A program made the position numbers and the translations under genes. Of a stretch of DNA of 33,325 nucleotides, positions 19,552 through 30,999 are shown in pieces. Location: contig JAAPAO010000396.1 in assembly GCA_013115145.1 (NCBI GenBank), positions 1 through 33,325 of the forward strand, given 5' to 3'. Origin of the DNA: Perkinsus chesapeaki (Eukaryota > Perkinsozoa > Perkinsida > Perkinsidae). The notes below the pieces were generated by a model. The model ran no database searches and had not been told where the DNA came from. It saw only the letters and a program-made list of their open reading frames with translations. Position 1 is the stretch's first letter. Every line of letters begins with the position of its first letter.

Positions 19552-22500
19552 CTACACTGTCGTAGCAGAATCGTAACGCTCGACAACAGCCGCCGCAGCA
19601 TCATCAGGGGCGCAAATCGGGTCATCATCCCTTCCTGCTCCACGATCCTCTTGATCCCCTTCTGGTGCCTTCTCAATACATTGTCCGTCAGTGGAAGGCC
19701 CACCACCATCGCCATCGCCGCCGGCAGTAGCCTTCTCCTCCTCTTCAACACTCGTCACTGGAGTGATATCATCAATTCCTCCTCCTACCACCGGTGCCAA
19801 ATGGGCTAGTTCAGCCGCAGCATCGGCTAGCATGTCCGAGGCCGCCCCCGCCTTCGCCGCCGTCTCTCTGCTCTCCTCTAGAGCATATCCCTCCAAAGCC
19901 GGCATATGGGTTATAGGACCAGCCGGCATCGTCTCTTCACTTGCTGGGGATATCTCAGCGCTTGGAGGCAACTCTTGGAGCACACCACCACTAACAGCAG
20001 CGGAAGAAGGAGGGCTGGTCGGTGGCGAGGTCGCCGCCGACGCTGCCGAAGTGACAAAAGGGTCAATCTGGAAGATAACTAACTGCTGACTCAAGCCTCA
20101 TTACCTTACCATTTTCTCAGCAACGTCTCCAACCTTTGGTGGTAGCCCAGCCGAACATTCTTTTTCTGGCTTTTTAACTTCCACCGCCACTGTGTTAGCT
20201 AGTCCAACAGCCGCCATGGCTGCAGCAGCCACCTCTACTGAATCCGTCGCCGCCTCTATCAATGGCTTATCAATCACCTAACAACACCAACAACCACGAT
20301 AACACAAAAACTGTCCCCCGACCGACAACCTACCGGCGCAGAATTTTTCCGGCTTCGCCCGGTGGCAGTTGCCTTCGCCTTCGGTTTCGCCGCCACCTTT
20401 CTTCGCTTATTAGGGCTGGCCGCTCCTCCTCCTTGCTTCGAACCTTGCTGCTGCTGAGATGATGCCCCCCTCTTGGTTGGAACCGGAATAGGTGCCCCAG
20501 GATTGCCAATATTCATCCAGTCGCTTCCACCAGTCACCGTTGTGCTCCCCGAATCAGTACCAAATCCGTTCAACCCCGCTGCCGCCGCCGCGGCAGCAGC
20601 GGTGACCGCAGCATCATCAGCTGGCACCTCAAACGTTATTATACACCTTCCTCTCTGTCCAATGACATGCCTCAATACTTCCCCCGAGAAGGCATGATCG
20701 TTAACCTTAACAATCTTCCACCCTGGTCGAACACCCATACACAGAGCCTGCTGGCCAGGGTCCACTTCAACCACCTCGTCTCCCAGAATCGAGACACCCA
20801 GTTTTTGGTTAGTATCAAATTCCAACCTTCGGGGTAGCGCTCCGCCGCCAACTCCAGGTAACACTCCTCTCATTGGTGATGTTCCTTTTGTCCCATCATT
20901 GATAACCTTCGCCGCAGCAGCCCGTCTTGCTGCCGCTGCTGCCGTTGATCTACAGTACTTCAGTAATAGCTGGACCGCAACATGGAGATCTGATTCGATG
21001 CAAGTGCCATTCTTCCGGGAGCGCTTAGCAGCCGCGGATTCCCCGCCGACCAGTTGATACCATGGGACATTGGGCCGATAAGGATGACTAAGTTGAGTAA
21101 CATTAATACCAAACTCAGTGGAGGCTAATGCGATCGAGGTAAGGGCCAAAAGATGAGAGTCAGCAAAGAGGCATAATCTAGAGTTGTACCCTTGTAGGGC
21201 ATATCTGAAAATAAATATTTTCTAGCGGAGCGATGCAGCTAGGTCACGGTCTACCTGAGGGCGCTCCTCTCAAACACGGGAAGCCTTGTCTCATCCAAGA
21301 GAGTCGGATAGAGCAGGTCGATTAACGGTTTTAGATTCTGACAGAGTTACAAAAATTTAAAACAAAAAGCGCTTCGCTCCGCCCTACTCTAATATACGGA
21401 TCAATCAGGCTCGGCGCCACCTCGTCTGTGAGAGCTTTCACCGGTACGTTGACGAGGATGCTTTGCTGAAGCCTTGAGATACCCAGAAGCTCCGATTCGG
21501 TAAGCTGAAAAATAAAACAGTTAACGGTGGTGGCTGCTGCTGCTGCTGTTGCTTACACTATTTGGACTAGCTGCAAGGGTTAGGGCCATAAGAAGGGACT
21601 TCTGGTCCACTCGACCACACTTGTCAGAATAAAGGGAGTTGATTATATGTGCAATTGAAAAAACGGCCGCAGCTGCAACCTGCCACTCCTTCGACGTCAT
21701 CAGTAAAGTCCTTAATTCCTAACAATGCAAGAAGCCCATCACCACCGCAAGCAGCAGCAACAGCCTTACCGCAGCCGAGGAGACCATAGAAGCATTCTTA
21801 TTCTTCCTTGCTCCACCAGCAGAGGGGGATGTACCACTTGTCGGTGTCGAGCCAGCTGCAGCTGCTACTGCTGTTGCTCGATGCAAACATAACATCCCGA
21901 CCGAGTGCCATATCGCTGCCGCCAAGTCACCCTTCTCTCTCATATGGGGATTGCACTGGTAAAGGGCCCTAAGCAGCAGGAGCATTATTAACATCCAGGT
22001 AGTCGACAGGTCAGCAACGTTACCTTATGATGAGCTCTAACTGCTTGCCTGTGGCTTGCGTCCATCTATCACTTGTCATATCAAAATGGTCAACCACGTG
22101 TTGATGAAGTATTTGCTGTTGATGGGTTGACATTGCCGAATACCCCGACGACGAACCACCCACTCCGCCGCCACCGCCCCCGGATCGACCAAAAAGATCT
22201 TGCTGGGAGGCCTCCTGCTGCTGCTGCTGGCGTTGCCGAGCGCCCGACATGCCCGACATATCACCCCCGCCGCCTGATTGTTGTTGCATCATCATCGCCG
22301 CCGCTGCAGCCAGTGCAGAATTATTCTCTTCTCCACCATGCTTCATCCCACCGCCGCTCTCAGCTGACCATCAACAACAACTCTACGCCCCCAACACCAA
22401 CAACGAGCCTGCCTCCTACCCATGACACCTGAGGGTTGTTGTTGCATCTGCTGCGATAATGCTGCCAACAGAGATGGAGAGATGCCACCACTACCTCCAT

Positions 22501-23583
22501 AACCTAAAACAACAATAGCCTCCTCTTCTTTATCGATATCGCATTCCTCCTCCTACTGCTAAGTAACTGTTGCTGTTGTTGTAGTGTCGAGGGGGAAGAT
22601 GAGCCCCCACTACCACCACTGCCCCCTTGTTGCTGTAAGAGTTGTAGAGCCATGGCGAAGGTTAACTGTTGTTGGAGTTGTTGAATGCTCTAAACCAGAA
22701 AGTGGTTAATAACGCGTATCTTAATCTATCTCCTACATGATTGTTCTGATTTGTTGTCGATCCTCCTCCTCGATTAATCCCATCACATCCATACCCTCCT
22801 CCTCCCCCTCCAGATGATGATGATGCCCCCCCTCCCCCAGCAGCAGCGGCTGCCGCTGCCTCTCTTTGTTGTTGTAATAATAAACTTAACTGCATTTCAT
22901 CTTCATTTGTCGAAGTGTTGTTGTTTCCTCCACTGTTATCAAATGATGATGAGCTCATACCAGAATTAATGCCGGTTCTGGTATTATTGTTGTTGTTACC
23001 AGTAAGACCATCATGACCACTGGGGTTGCAAGAGTGGTGATGACCGCCGCCGCCGCCGCCATCATCGGCGTTGCCCAATAGACCAACCAGATTGGAGGCA
23101 TCCATCTGAAAATACATAACGATGTGCTCTTGCTGCCCTTCTTACCCCAGATTGCTCTTGTTGATTCTGTAATTGCTCCAGTAACAACAACTGTTGAAGC
23201 ACCATCTGTTGTTGATCTGCCGATTCTGTATTATTTCCACCCCCACCAGCACTTGTATTGCTGCTGCCCAGCATACCATACATATTACCATCCCCACCAG
23301 ACTGTTGACCCTCCCCTCGATTAGCTTCATCATTGCTACTACCATCATATCCCATCACCCCAAGAATGTCACCCATATCACCCCCACCACCCCCTGGTGG
23401 CCGGCCCCCTGTAGACAGCAACGATGCGCTCGTTGCATTGCCTTGCGCTGTTGGTGGCTCTATTAACGGATGCTGCAACGGCGAACCTTGCTGTTGTTGT
23501 TGTTGATGATGATGATGAGCTGCTGCTGCTGTTGATGATGATAAAGAGTGACGTGAAGAGTAAGGGTTGTATGAACCCTCCAT
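19552..23583 (-). CDS. Large low-complexity protein with cyclin-like fold and PDZ-like domain
   Basis: Many-exon gene starting MEGSYNPYSSRHSLSSS. The first third is Gln/Gly/Asn/Ser rich. An ordered helical part follows: GKQLELIIRALYQCNPHMRE, TSKEWQVAAAAVFSIAHIIN, LTESELLGISRLQQSIL. It ends with RSALRYALQGYNSRLCLFAD and SHLLALTSIALASTEFGI plus VPWYQLVG, which resembles the second fold of transcriptional cyclins (cyclin T/K/L type). A PDZ-like domain follows: QKLGVSILGDEVVEVDPGQQ, MGVRPGWKIVKVNDHAFSGE and CIITFEVP. Then come a basic nuclear-localisation-like patch, NKRRKVAAKPKAK, and an acidic Ala/Pro-rich tail ending at 19552. Exon joins of 40-106 nt introns give consistent phases from MDASNLVGLLGN onward. 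I infer a nuclear scaffold or CDK partner. The cyclin call is by pattern only; the PDZ-like call is firmer. Confidence 0.6.
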
Positions 23584-23958
23584 GAACGGTGGTGAAACAA
23601 CAACTGATAACAATTGGTAATGCTTAGTAATAAAGAACACCACAAAATGCTCAAGCAGCAGTAGCGGAGACAAGTACATTGAGATAGATAAAGTTCAGGT
23701 AATAAATACATATACTATTCCAACAAGCCTTTACCACAACTCACGTGGAGGCAGGCGACAATCACAACAGGAAGAGAAAGACGTCGAAGCCCGGCGAGAG
23801 GAACTAGCGATAGCAGCAGCAACAGCAGAGAAGGAGAAAAGGAGGAGGAGGAGGAACTAAGAAATATAAACTACTACTACGACAGCTGCAGCAGCAGCAC
23901 CGAAGATAGTGATATAAATTTATTAATCATTCTTATTATTAACATAATCGGTGCATCA
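23584..23958. other. Spacer between two minus-strand genes
   Basis: Promoter side of the cyclin/PDZ gene and 3' flank of the urea-transporter gene. The minus-strand frame stays open above the ATG at 23583 (LLSVVVSPPF...), but the sequence looks like leader or intron. A purine-rich CAG/AGG tract lies near 23805-23910. Confidence 0.4.
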
Positions 23959-26545
23959 TCAGTTGCCGATCTTCTTCACCGCAACAGTGGTGGTAGCAAT
24001 CTCCTTTGCTGCATCTTTCAACGATATATCATCCGACGGCAAATGTTCATCCAGAAACTTGGCCAGTCTTGAGCCGTGGGTTCGGAGGGCAGTATCGACA
24101 ATTGCTTTACGCCATCCAGACGAAGGACCATCCTCCTCGGTCAATCCGCTTTGGCTGCCGATGTCACCGGCTGTGATCATGAGGGATAGGATATCCGACC
24201 TATAGGGGAAAATTACCAAAGATTCCGGGAAATCGTGTTCTTCCAGATTTTCACGGGAAAAAACCAACAGGGATCTTCCGAAATGACACACTGCCGATGC
24301 CAATGAGGAATCTAAGACCACCCTCGCCCACCCATATTGCCGCGCCGATGACTCTATCGTAAGCTGTGACCATACCATAACGTGGTCTTACTCAGAGATC
24401 TTAACAGTAGTAGATTCTCCCATTGCCCTTAATTCAGTCATTCTGCCTTCCTCAGCCAAGTAGGCTCCAACACTTGACCTACCACAGGTTCAATCCCGGC
24501 ACCCTGCATTTTTCCCTCACCTTCTCCTCAAATTATTCCTATTGTTACTACTCCCTTGGTCTGCTGTTGCCTCCTCTCCAAGAGCAGCTGGTCGTTGCTC
24601 TCCCGATGAGGCTGTCCGAACGGTGCTCGAGTTGCTCTGAAGAGTAGTAGTGGAAACGCCCTTGTGTAATTCTTCACTGGAGCAGTAAGAGCTCTGAACA
24701 CACAGGTCTAGCGTGGTTTCCGAGTCACCACCACCTTATCTTACTTCAGTTGATGGTACAGTAGTACCAGTTGAGTAGTCGGCTCCGGTCTTCGAGGATT
24801 TGCCCTTCACGCCGGCTTTCAAGATTTTACAAAGTATCATACAGGCTTGACTGGCACGGCTTTTAGCAGACCAAACACGTTCGATGTTCTTCCATAATCG
24901 AGCAGGCATTAGAGGAACCTAGACAAGTATCTTAGGTCGAATGTGGTTAGATGCAAGATAGCTCAGCTTAGAGCCCTACACTCACCCTAGCAACCAAATC
25001 CTCCTGGAATAAGCCGAACATGAATGTCGTCATCACCGTGAACGGAACAGAATATGATCCACCGCCCCACGGAAGGACCTGCAGCAATCGATGCACCCAG
25101 GTTCGATCCCCGGACCCTCCTTACAGCCAAATTAGTCGCCAATTGCGCCAATATTCCACACAATACGCAACCAAATGTCATCCAGATAAAGCCCACCAGA
25201 CTCGGAGCGACGAACTGCCCTCCCATACCAGTGGCGTAAATGATAGGGTTGAAACCGATCTAAGTTGACATACTCAGCCAAATCAGTCTCAGACTACTCC
25301 TCGCACTCCCACTATTACCACACCTAGACCAATAATAGAGTTAAACGGCATTCCAAGTAGAACGCCAGTCACCACACCAATGAGGGACCCCCAAATGGTA
25401 AAGAAACATGAACTGGGAGATCCGATGAACGCACCGACCAGGAGGCAGAATCCGGACCCCATATTGAGACCTTTGTGGGGAGGGAAATAATATAGAAAAG
25501 ACTATAGCTTAGTAATTATTACTGAACATCATTTGCGAGATCCCTGTCATCCAACTACGGAAGAACCACTCCGCTGTTATTTGACCGTATTGGGGCGCTG
25601 AGGGCGGGTTGCCAGTGTAGATAGTTTCTGATGAAAAATGTATTTTCATTGACCTACCACGGCAGCCTTACGGAAGTTAGTTGTTAAAGTTGCACAAGCC
25701 ATCCAGGTCCACATCGAGATATTGTATCTGAGGGTGATAATGATGATGATTTGGCGGAAATATGGTATTATTATTACGGCCATGAACATCCTGGAATACC
25801 TGTCTTAGCTGTCCATTTAGAGTTAAGCCATTGAGTCACAACCGCACAGAAAACAGACATAAAACTCAATGGTAGAAATAGTCTACAACAGCTAATCATA
25901 ACCTCATCAACTGACAATACAACTTATAACCAAAATGTGGTAGGACTTACAGGTTCTAGCTTGGGAAGCTCGAAGGTCGAAGCAGGCCATGGCCATACCA
26001 AGAAGAGTGCCGTTAAGGCCATATATACCAGAACCGACAAGAGGCTTTAACTCAGGGGGGCCGAAGAGTAAAGGAAACCCAGTTGTATAGCAACCTGAAC
26101 AAGATGTGGTACTGTATTGGACCTCGTTACTATCCTGCACGGTTGAAGCTAAGATTCTTACACGCTATGAAGGCACATATACCCACACACCAGTTGCCTA
26201 CACAAGCACCGGCAAGTATACCGAGGCCAGTCCCTAAAAGATACAAAATGAGGTAGAATTATGACGGGTTGATCGATTATTACATATATTATCATTCCAA
26301 GTAAGCTGGGCCATTCCCCTTATAACAGAACTTATGAACCATACAAACTAATATTAATATATACCCTATCATCCCCCACTTATTTATTACCTCCTTCCAA
26401 AAGCCTTTCCATCCTCGACTATTCTCCTTATTCGGGATAGCAGGTTTAATAGTCTCAGCCTCACAAAAGAATATCGCCAACCATTTCGAGGAGTCCACTT
26501 TCTCAACCTACATTATTATTCTGACACCTCTAGCCATTCCGCCAT
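23959..26545 (-). CDS. Urea transporter (SLC14/UT-type) with long C-terminal extension
   Basis: Polytopic channel-type urea transporter with the two-fold repeat of the family. The start is the ATG at 26545 in a strong context (GCCATGG), MAEWLEWTPRNGWRYSFV. First repeat: GMAQLTWNDNIWTGLGILAG, GSGIYGLNGTLLGMAMACF, PLSFMSVFCAVVTQWL and GCSWPYNISMWTWMACATL. Second repeat: GISQMMFSLNMGSGFCLLVG, GIGFNPIIYATGMGGQFVAP, CGILAQLATNLAVLPWGG and SVPFTVMTTFMFGLF. Each half has the G-[LF]-N element and the P-[YF]-[NT] element typical of UTs. A roughly 250-residue extension follows, Ser/Thr/Asn-rich and then ordered (MGESTTVKISE, GWARVVLDSSLASAVCHFGR, SLMITAGDIGSQSGLTEEDG), which I cannot identify. Between KISE and SSARQYGW the join needs a non-canonical splice flanked by GAG repeats, or the C-terminal part is a separate gene starting at 24378. 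Two introns are tRNA-like in antisense (24473-24520, 25079-25124). Confidence 0.8.
24473..24520 (+). repeat. tRNA-like block forming a urea-transporter intron (antisense)
   Basis: The 48-nt minus-strand intron GTGAGGG...GGTCAAG joins NNRNNLRR to SVGAYLAEEGRM. Its + strand reads AGGTTCAATCCCGGCACC then CTGCATTTTT, nearly identical to the block at 14546-14609. Confidence 0.65.
25079..25124 (+). repeat. tRNA-like block forming a urea-transporter intron (antisense)
   Basis: The 46-nt minus-strand intron GTAAGGAGGG...GCTGCAG joins ILAQLATNLA to VLPWGGGSYSVPF in phase 0. On the + strand it contains CCCAGGTTCGATCCCCGG, a perfect B-box core. Confidence 0.7.
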
Positions 26546-27417
26546 GGCCTCGATCCATTACCCATCTCTCGGCCCAATTAGATTTGATTCGTATATCGAT
26601 TGTTGTGGTGGTTGAACCATCATCATATCCAGAAGTGGTGACCACCATTTCCTAGCAGTTGAATATAAACACAAACTGTGAAGAATGTAAACTATTTAGT
26701 ATCCAAATCAATCCTCGAACCGGAACCACAGCCGTCACTAAGCACATTGGATCCACTATGAGGATCAAGTAAGACAGGGCGCAAAAAGGCAGTCCATTGC
26801 AGCGATGGTGACATTCGGTAACAGCGCAAAATTAGACCAAGTACGCGCTGAAAATTTCGGGGCGCGAAATAAGCGTGTGCGTACGAGCGGTTTTACACGA
26901 GTAAAAACGCTCATATAAACCGCAGCGTCATGCTCGTCCGGCCCGCGTCCTAGCGCTACCACGCTCATGCTTCGTTATTGGGCTGTTGAAAGAGCATGAA
27001 TTGAACTGAGTGGTGTTTAGTTGCATTGCCGTGTATTATAAACCTCTTTTATACGAATGCACGCATGCGTTAGACTTACCTTGATTATAGAACAGTGATA
27101 CACCAATCGACACTAGTTAGTGGATTTCAAGAGGAATAGAAAACAAGCTGGTGCTGCCTATCACCCAGCTCGGATCTGCATAACTTGGGCAAGGTATTCC
27201 CAATCGCCTGTTCAAAAAATTTTATCGATGTACTTTCGCAACTGTAATCGCATCACCGAAGAGCCTCAGTTCACTGTGTGACAGATTCCGCACTTTGGTG
27301 GATACAAAACTCAACAGTAAAATATCTCCGGTGACAAACACCTTAGAAATGCTGAAGCTCTCGTAAAATAAAAACAACAAATGACGGTGACGACATTCCT
27401 CCTAAGGCATGCTTGAC
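26546..27417. other. Spacer upstream of the urea-transporter gene
   Basis: About 870 bases holding the probable promoter of the urea transporter and the 3' flank of the legumain gene. I found no coding exon. A GC-rich stretch with GCGCGAAAT-like sequence lies near 26845-26870 and CG-rich sequence near 26930-26960. Confidence 0.45.
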
Positions 27418-29658
27418 CTAAGCCTTCGGCAGCATTAATCTTGATGGTATATTATTACCAATGACTGCTCGAAAATAACGAACCTGATAATCACCTTGGA
27501 AATATGGCACGGTATGTACCTAGATGAATATGTAACAAGATTACAAAGACGAAGTGTCCTATAGGACTTCGGATGTGCCTCGTTTCTCCATTTCACGCTC
27601 AATAAAACGAGCCTGATATGAACACTGGACATATACCGTGCATCGAAGCTACCCTCTTTTGAACGGCATCCAGCAGATCCCTCACGGTACGCAATTCATC
27701 TGTATGGCTGTGGGGGTTCGTCACTATGCGAAAGAGCCTCGCATACCTGCAAGGAAGTATTGTTGAAGATGCTTCAAGCTTAGTGGGGCAGACGTGCTAT
27801 GAATGGCAGCATATTGCGCCGGTACGCTGCTGGCTTGCTTTATAGCGGACAGCCTCTGGTGCTCATCGACAAGATCACTGTGACCCGCCTGAAGAGGGGT
27901 TTGCTACAATGATTGAAATGTCTTGCTCTTACTTTATGAGTGTTACCGAGGAATTCGCTCAATAAAGCGACACCAGGAGGAGAGACTGACAACCTGAGCA
28001 GCACGGAGCGATAAGGTATATAATGTACTGTATACGATTTCAGTATAAGCGTTAAGATAATGACACAACAGGAATATGACATGAGCACTAAAAAAAACTG
28101 CAACGCCGAAACCCTTTGACTCGTAGTGTGGAACCAAGAGGGATCACTTCGAGCCTGTCCCCGCTCATACATGTCTGGATGTACGTACACTTTATTGCGA
28201 GCGATGCGACAGCCATGTGACTGATACGGAAGGCAACGTCTCACTCAGAACCCGCAATGGAGTTTGTTGTCCCTTGAAAATCCGTGACTTGCAGCTGAGC
28301 CAGACTACTGTCTCCGAACTGTTCAACATGACTGCAAAGGTGATGCACAACATAACTCGAACGACGACTGCTTTCGTCGACCTTAAATTTGTCTCATGAG
28401 CGACAATCTTCACTTGCTTTTCAATAGTCTCATTGATCTTTAACTTATAATGCAACTCCGAATCCTCCATCCAGTTGACTGAGAATAAATCTCCCAAACA
28501 AGTGCCGATTTCTCTGCCATCTACTATATCATGCTGAAACACAATAATGACAGTTACACCAGGAAGTATTATGTACGCTTTTATGGTCGGGGCTGAAGAG
28601 CCATGGGCAATACGTAGCCCAGATGTCCTCAGACGAGTTAGCTGCAGTCACAACATATCTGATTCAATAAATACTGAACACCCGGTAAGGCTGAGCAGTG
28701 TTCCAATGCGGAAGATCTTATCGAATAATTATCGTCGGGAACACCACAGTGGTGTTACATTCCAGGTATCTCATGCAACCCTTCGAACATGCCGCCTGAT
28801 TCGCAAGCTTCAACATATATAACCATTTCTGCGAACCTGAAAACAACGTCAATGATGTTCTGCCCGGAGGTAGTCCTCACTTTCCTCTGGATTTCATCCC
28901 CTTTAATATATCTCGCAACCGTTCCTTGTGAAGCTCGGCTTCGTTCGGGAATTCAATCCAAGTAGCTGAAGAGCTGAAGGTTAATCGCTCGACGCAGGAG
29001 CGAACATTCAACCTGTTCCATGAGAGATAAGGTTTATAAAAACTTTGTCATTCTGCTTGCTTTCGAGCACGGGATAACCTTCTGGGACGCCCGAGGAGTT
29101 CCCCAGCAGGACCTATTTGGCTGATAATCGCATCGAGCATATCGTTTGCGTACCGCTTCAAAGTGTTCAATGGTCACTTCAGAGCCTTTATAATCAACCT
29201 TGCAATGTTCACGGACGTCGTGACCAGGAAGATTGCCTGCTGAGGGATTCCGGTTCATAGGAGAGCTGTCGGGGGGCCTCACTGGTGGGCCTATTGAAGA
29301 GTTTCCCTGGGAACGGATTGAGTTTGCTGTCAGCAGCATCATCGGACCTAGTAGAAAATACAGTAAAGCAGAGGAATGGTTTTTTATACGAGAAGAGGAT
29401 TATGTTTTCGTCACTAATGCCGTTATTCCTCAGTATCTCTTGAGCATGGCAGATGTCAGCTTGATGTCGATAGTTATCCCAACCTTCAGACGCAACAATG
29501 AGAACCTAAATGGCGGGCTCATCAGACAAATCTGCCCTTCGGGGACCTACACCGTAGTGGTTCGTTGGTCTCGGCGTCCCAACTTCTTTACGGAAATTCT
29601 CTGGCCTTGAAAGTGATAGAGACGCTAAGGCAAGAATGGTGAGAAGTAGGACTGTCAT
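27418..29658 (-). CDS. Legumain / asparaginyl endopeptidase (peptidase C13)
   Basis: Secreted or lysosome-like cysteine protease cleaving after Asn. The signal peptide is MTVLLLTILALASLSLS. Landmarks in order are GVLIVASEGWDNYRHQADIC, DSKLNPFPGKLFNRP, VLLGNSSGVPEGYPVLESKQ, NDKVFINLISHGT with the catalytic His near residue 155, YVEACESGGMFEG with the catalytic Cys near residue 197, YVVTAANSSEDIWATYC, GDLFSVNWMEDSELH and SHVEQFGDSSLAQLQ. Size and order match the family. A divergent helical C-terminal part (DELRTVRDLLDAVQK, ARFIEREMEKRGTSEV) ends at 27418 in the place of the legumain prodomain. About a dozen introns of roughly 40-106 nt give consistent phases. One 23-nt intron (27724-27746) is a perfect hairpin. 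Junctions between 27.85 and 28.25 kb are not resolved. The fold and both catalytic residues are intact, so it is probably active. Confidence 0.9.
27724..27746 (-). other. Apparent 23-nt hairpin intron
   Basis: GTATGCGAGG...TCGCATAG. Inside the GT and AG, TATGCGA and TCGCATA are perfect 7-bp inverted arms around 7 nt. Reading through it meets a stop; removal joins LQQYFLA to VTNPHSHTDELRTVRD in frame. Confidence 0.6.
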
Positions 29659-30999
29659 GGCGTAATCAAGTAGTTAGAGGAATTATGAGTGAATTTATCC
29701 GTCGCTGCCCCATAACGATGGGACTTACTCTCGAGGGTGCCCGGGGTGGTTTGTCAGGTAAGGCTAGCCTACCGAACGCACAAGCAGGAAACATGCGCAT
29801 GCGTGCCACCCAAACATTTGTGGTAGGACGTTCCTGTACTCCTAGGTATCCGTTTGTAGCTGTGTGCCTGTTATATTGAATGTCAATCGACTCTGTCCTA
29901 CCGACTGTATCAATCAACGTTTTGATCACGTCTCCGCCCACACTCCAGGGCTGTCACAAGTGGTCAAGCGCAACACCACGTCACGCGGCCCGCGTGACAT
30001 GCCTCTCGTAAGCGAGAGTTGCAGACATCGCACTCAGGGAGTCGCAGAATTTGCAATTCGTCGCCCTCATGAGATTTGCGAAATTTTAGACGTGAAATGC
30101 CATGCGGATTTTCAAACTGACTCACCGTTCTCCTTTACTTCACATGGCCCATTTCTCACTAATTTTGAGGGTGGGCTGACGAATCCTGATCGGTGATTGA
30201 AATCCTCAGCTAAGGTCACATCCTGGGTATGAGAACCTTGTTTTTCAGGGTTATGGTAAGCCGCTTTCCTGGAGCGTGACAAACTCGGAGTGCTCCGTGC
30301 TGACGTGAGATATTACTGACTAACGCAAGTGGAAGCCACTTGGGCAGAAGGAGCTCACTGGACTGTTTTATGCGACAGAAGGAAGTGATGTTTTCTGCGA
30401 TATGCCAGCCAATGATAAACTCAAAACTGGTGGAAATTGACAGAGCTCAAGAATATTCATGATGAATCGCGAACTTTTAAGGTACGAGCTTATGGCGCAG
30501 CATGGCTCCATACAGGTGGCATGAATAGTGATGCGCTATCGGTTCCTGCGTTGAGCTTCTTGGCAGTTCACCCTTCACCAAGCTTAATGGCGTGGAGTGT
30601 GCGGGATCATCTAATCGAACTTTGGATAGATGATCCAGCACATTACTTTCTCACAATCTCGCGAACTCCGAGTTTCAAAGATGCTCTGCTGCTTGTGGTT
30701 GAGCCCCTCAGCTCTAGCTCCACATCGATTCCCTGTACACTTGCGCACCTTTTACATTGTACGGTAGGAGTTCACGGAGTCGGTGGACAGCCCTTCTGAC
30801 AAACTCAACACTGTCGATGAATTGGTGTAAGATATGGAGTGATTGGTGATCAGGGATTGAATACCAGAAAAACCATCATCTAGAACATGACATCAGTGAT
30901 GCCACATAACTGGAATATAGCAGGGCAAGTGAGCTGAGTTCCCTGCTTCCAGTTTACCATAAACAGATGGCGTTCTCTCAATAGCGATAAAAAAGTCTA
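29659..30999. other. Unassigned region
   Basis: No gene is firmly supported. On the + strand, 30437-30799 is a 120-codon open frame (MTELKNIHDESRTFKV...), and 29864-30196 another, but neither has family-like sequence. A + strand stretch near 30340-30435 reads ELTGLFYATEGSDVFCDMPA, which looks protein-like and could be an exon of a secreted protein. A perfect palindrome, TCACGCG-gcc-CGCGTGA, lies at 29981-29997 and a smaller one, CTCTCG...CGAGAG, at about 30004-30019. Confidence 0.35.

Noticed and set aside
22073-23466. Several plus-strand open frames rich in Pro/His/Ser
   Set aside because: They are antisense shadows of the Gln/Gly/Asn-rich exons of the minus-strand gene.
23959-24378. PP2C phosphatase for the C-terminal part of the urea-transporter gene
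   Set aside because: The spacing of Asp/Gly motifs does not fit PP2C and no metal-binding DG pair is seen.
24987-25500. CLC chloride channel, from GGQFVAPSLVG resembling a GxFxP motif
   Set aside because: Reading all exons shows the two-fold repeat with G-[LF]-N and P-[YF]-[NT] elements of urea transporters and no GSGIP or GKEGP motif.
26765-26968. Minus-strand open frame in the urea-transporter upstream region
   Set aside because: No motif, no splice-consistent partner, CG-rich composition explains the open frame.
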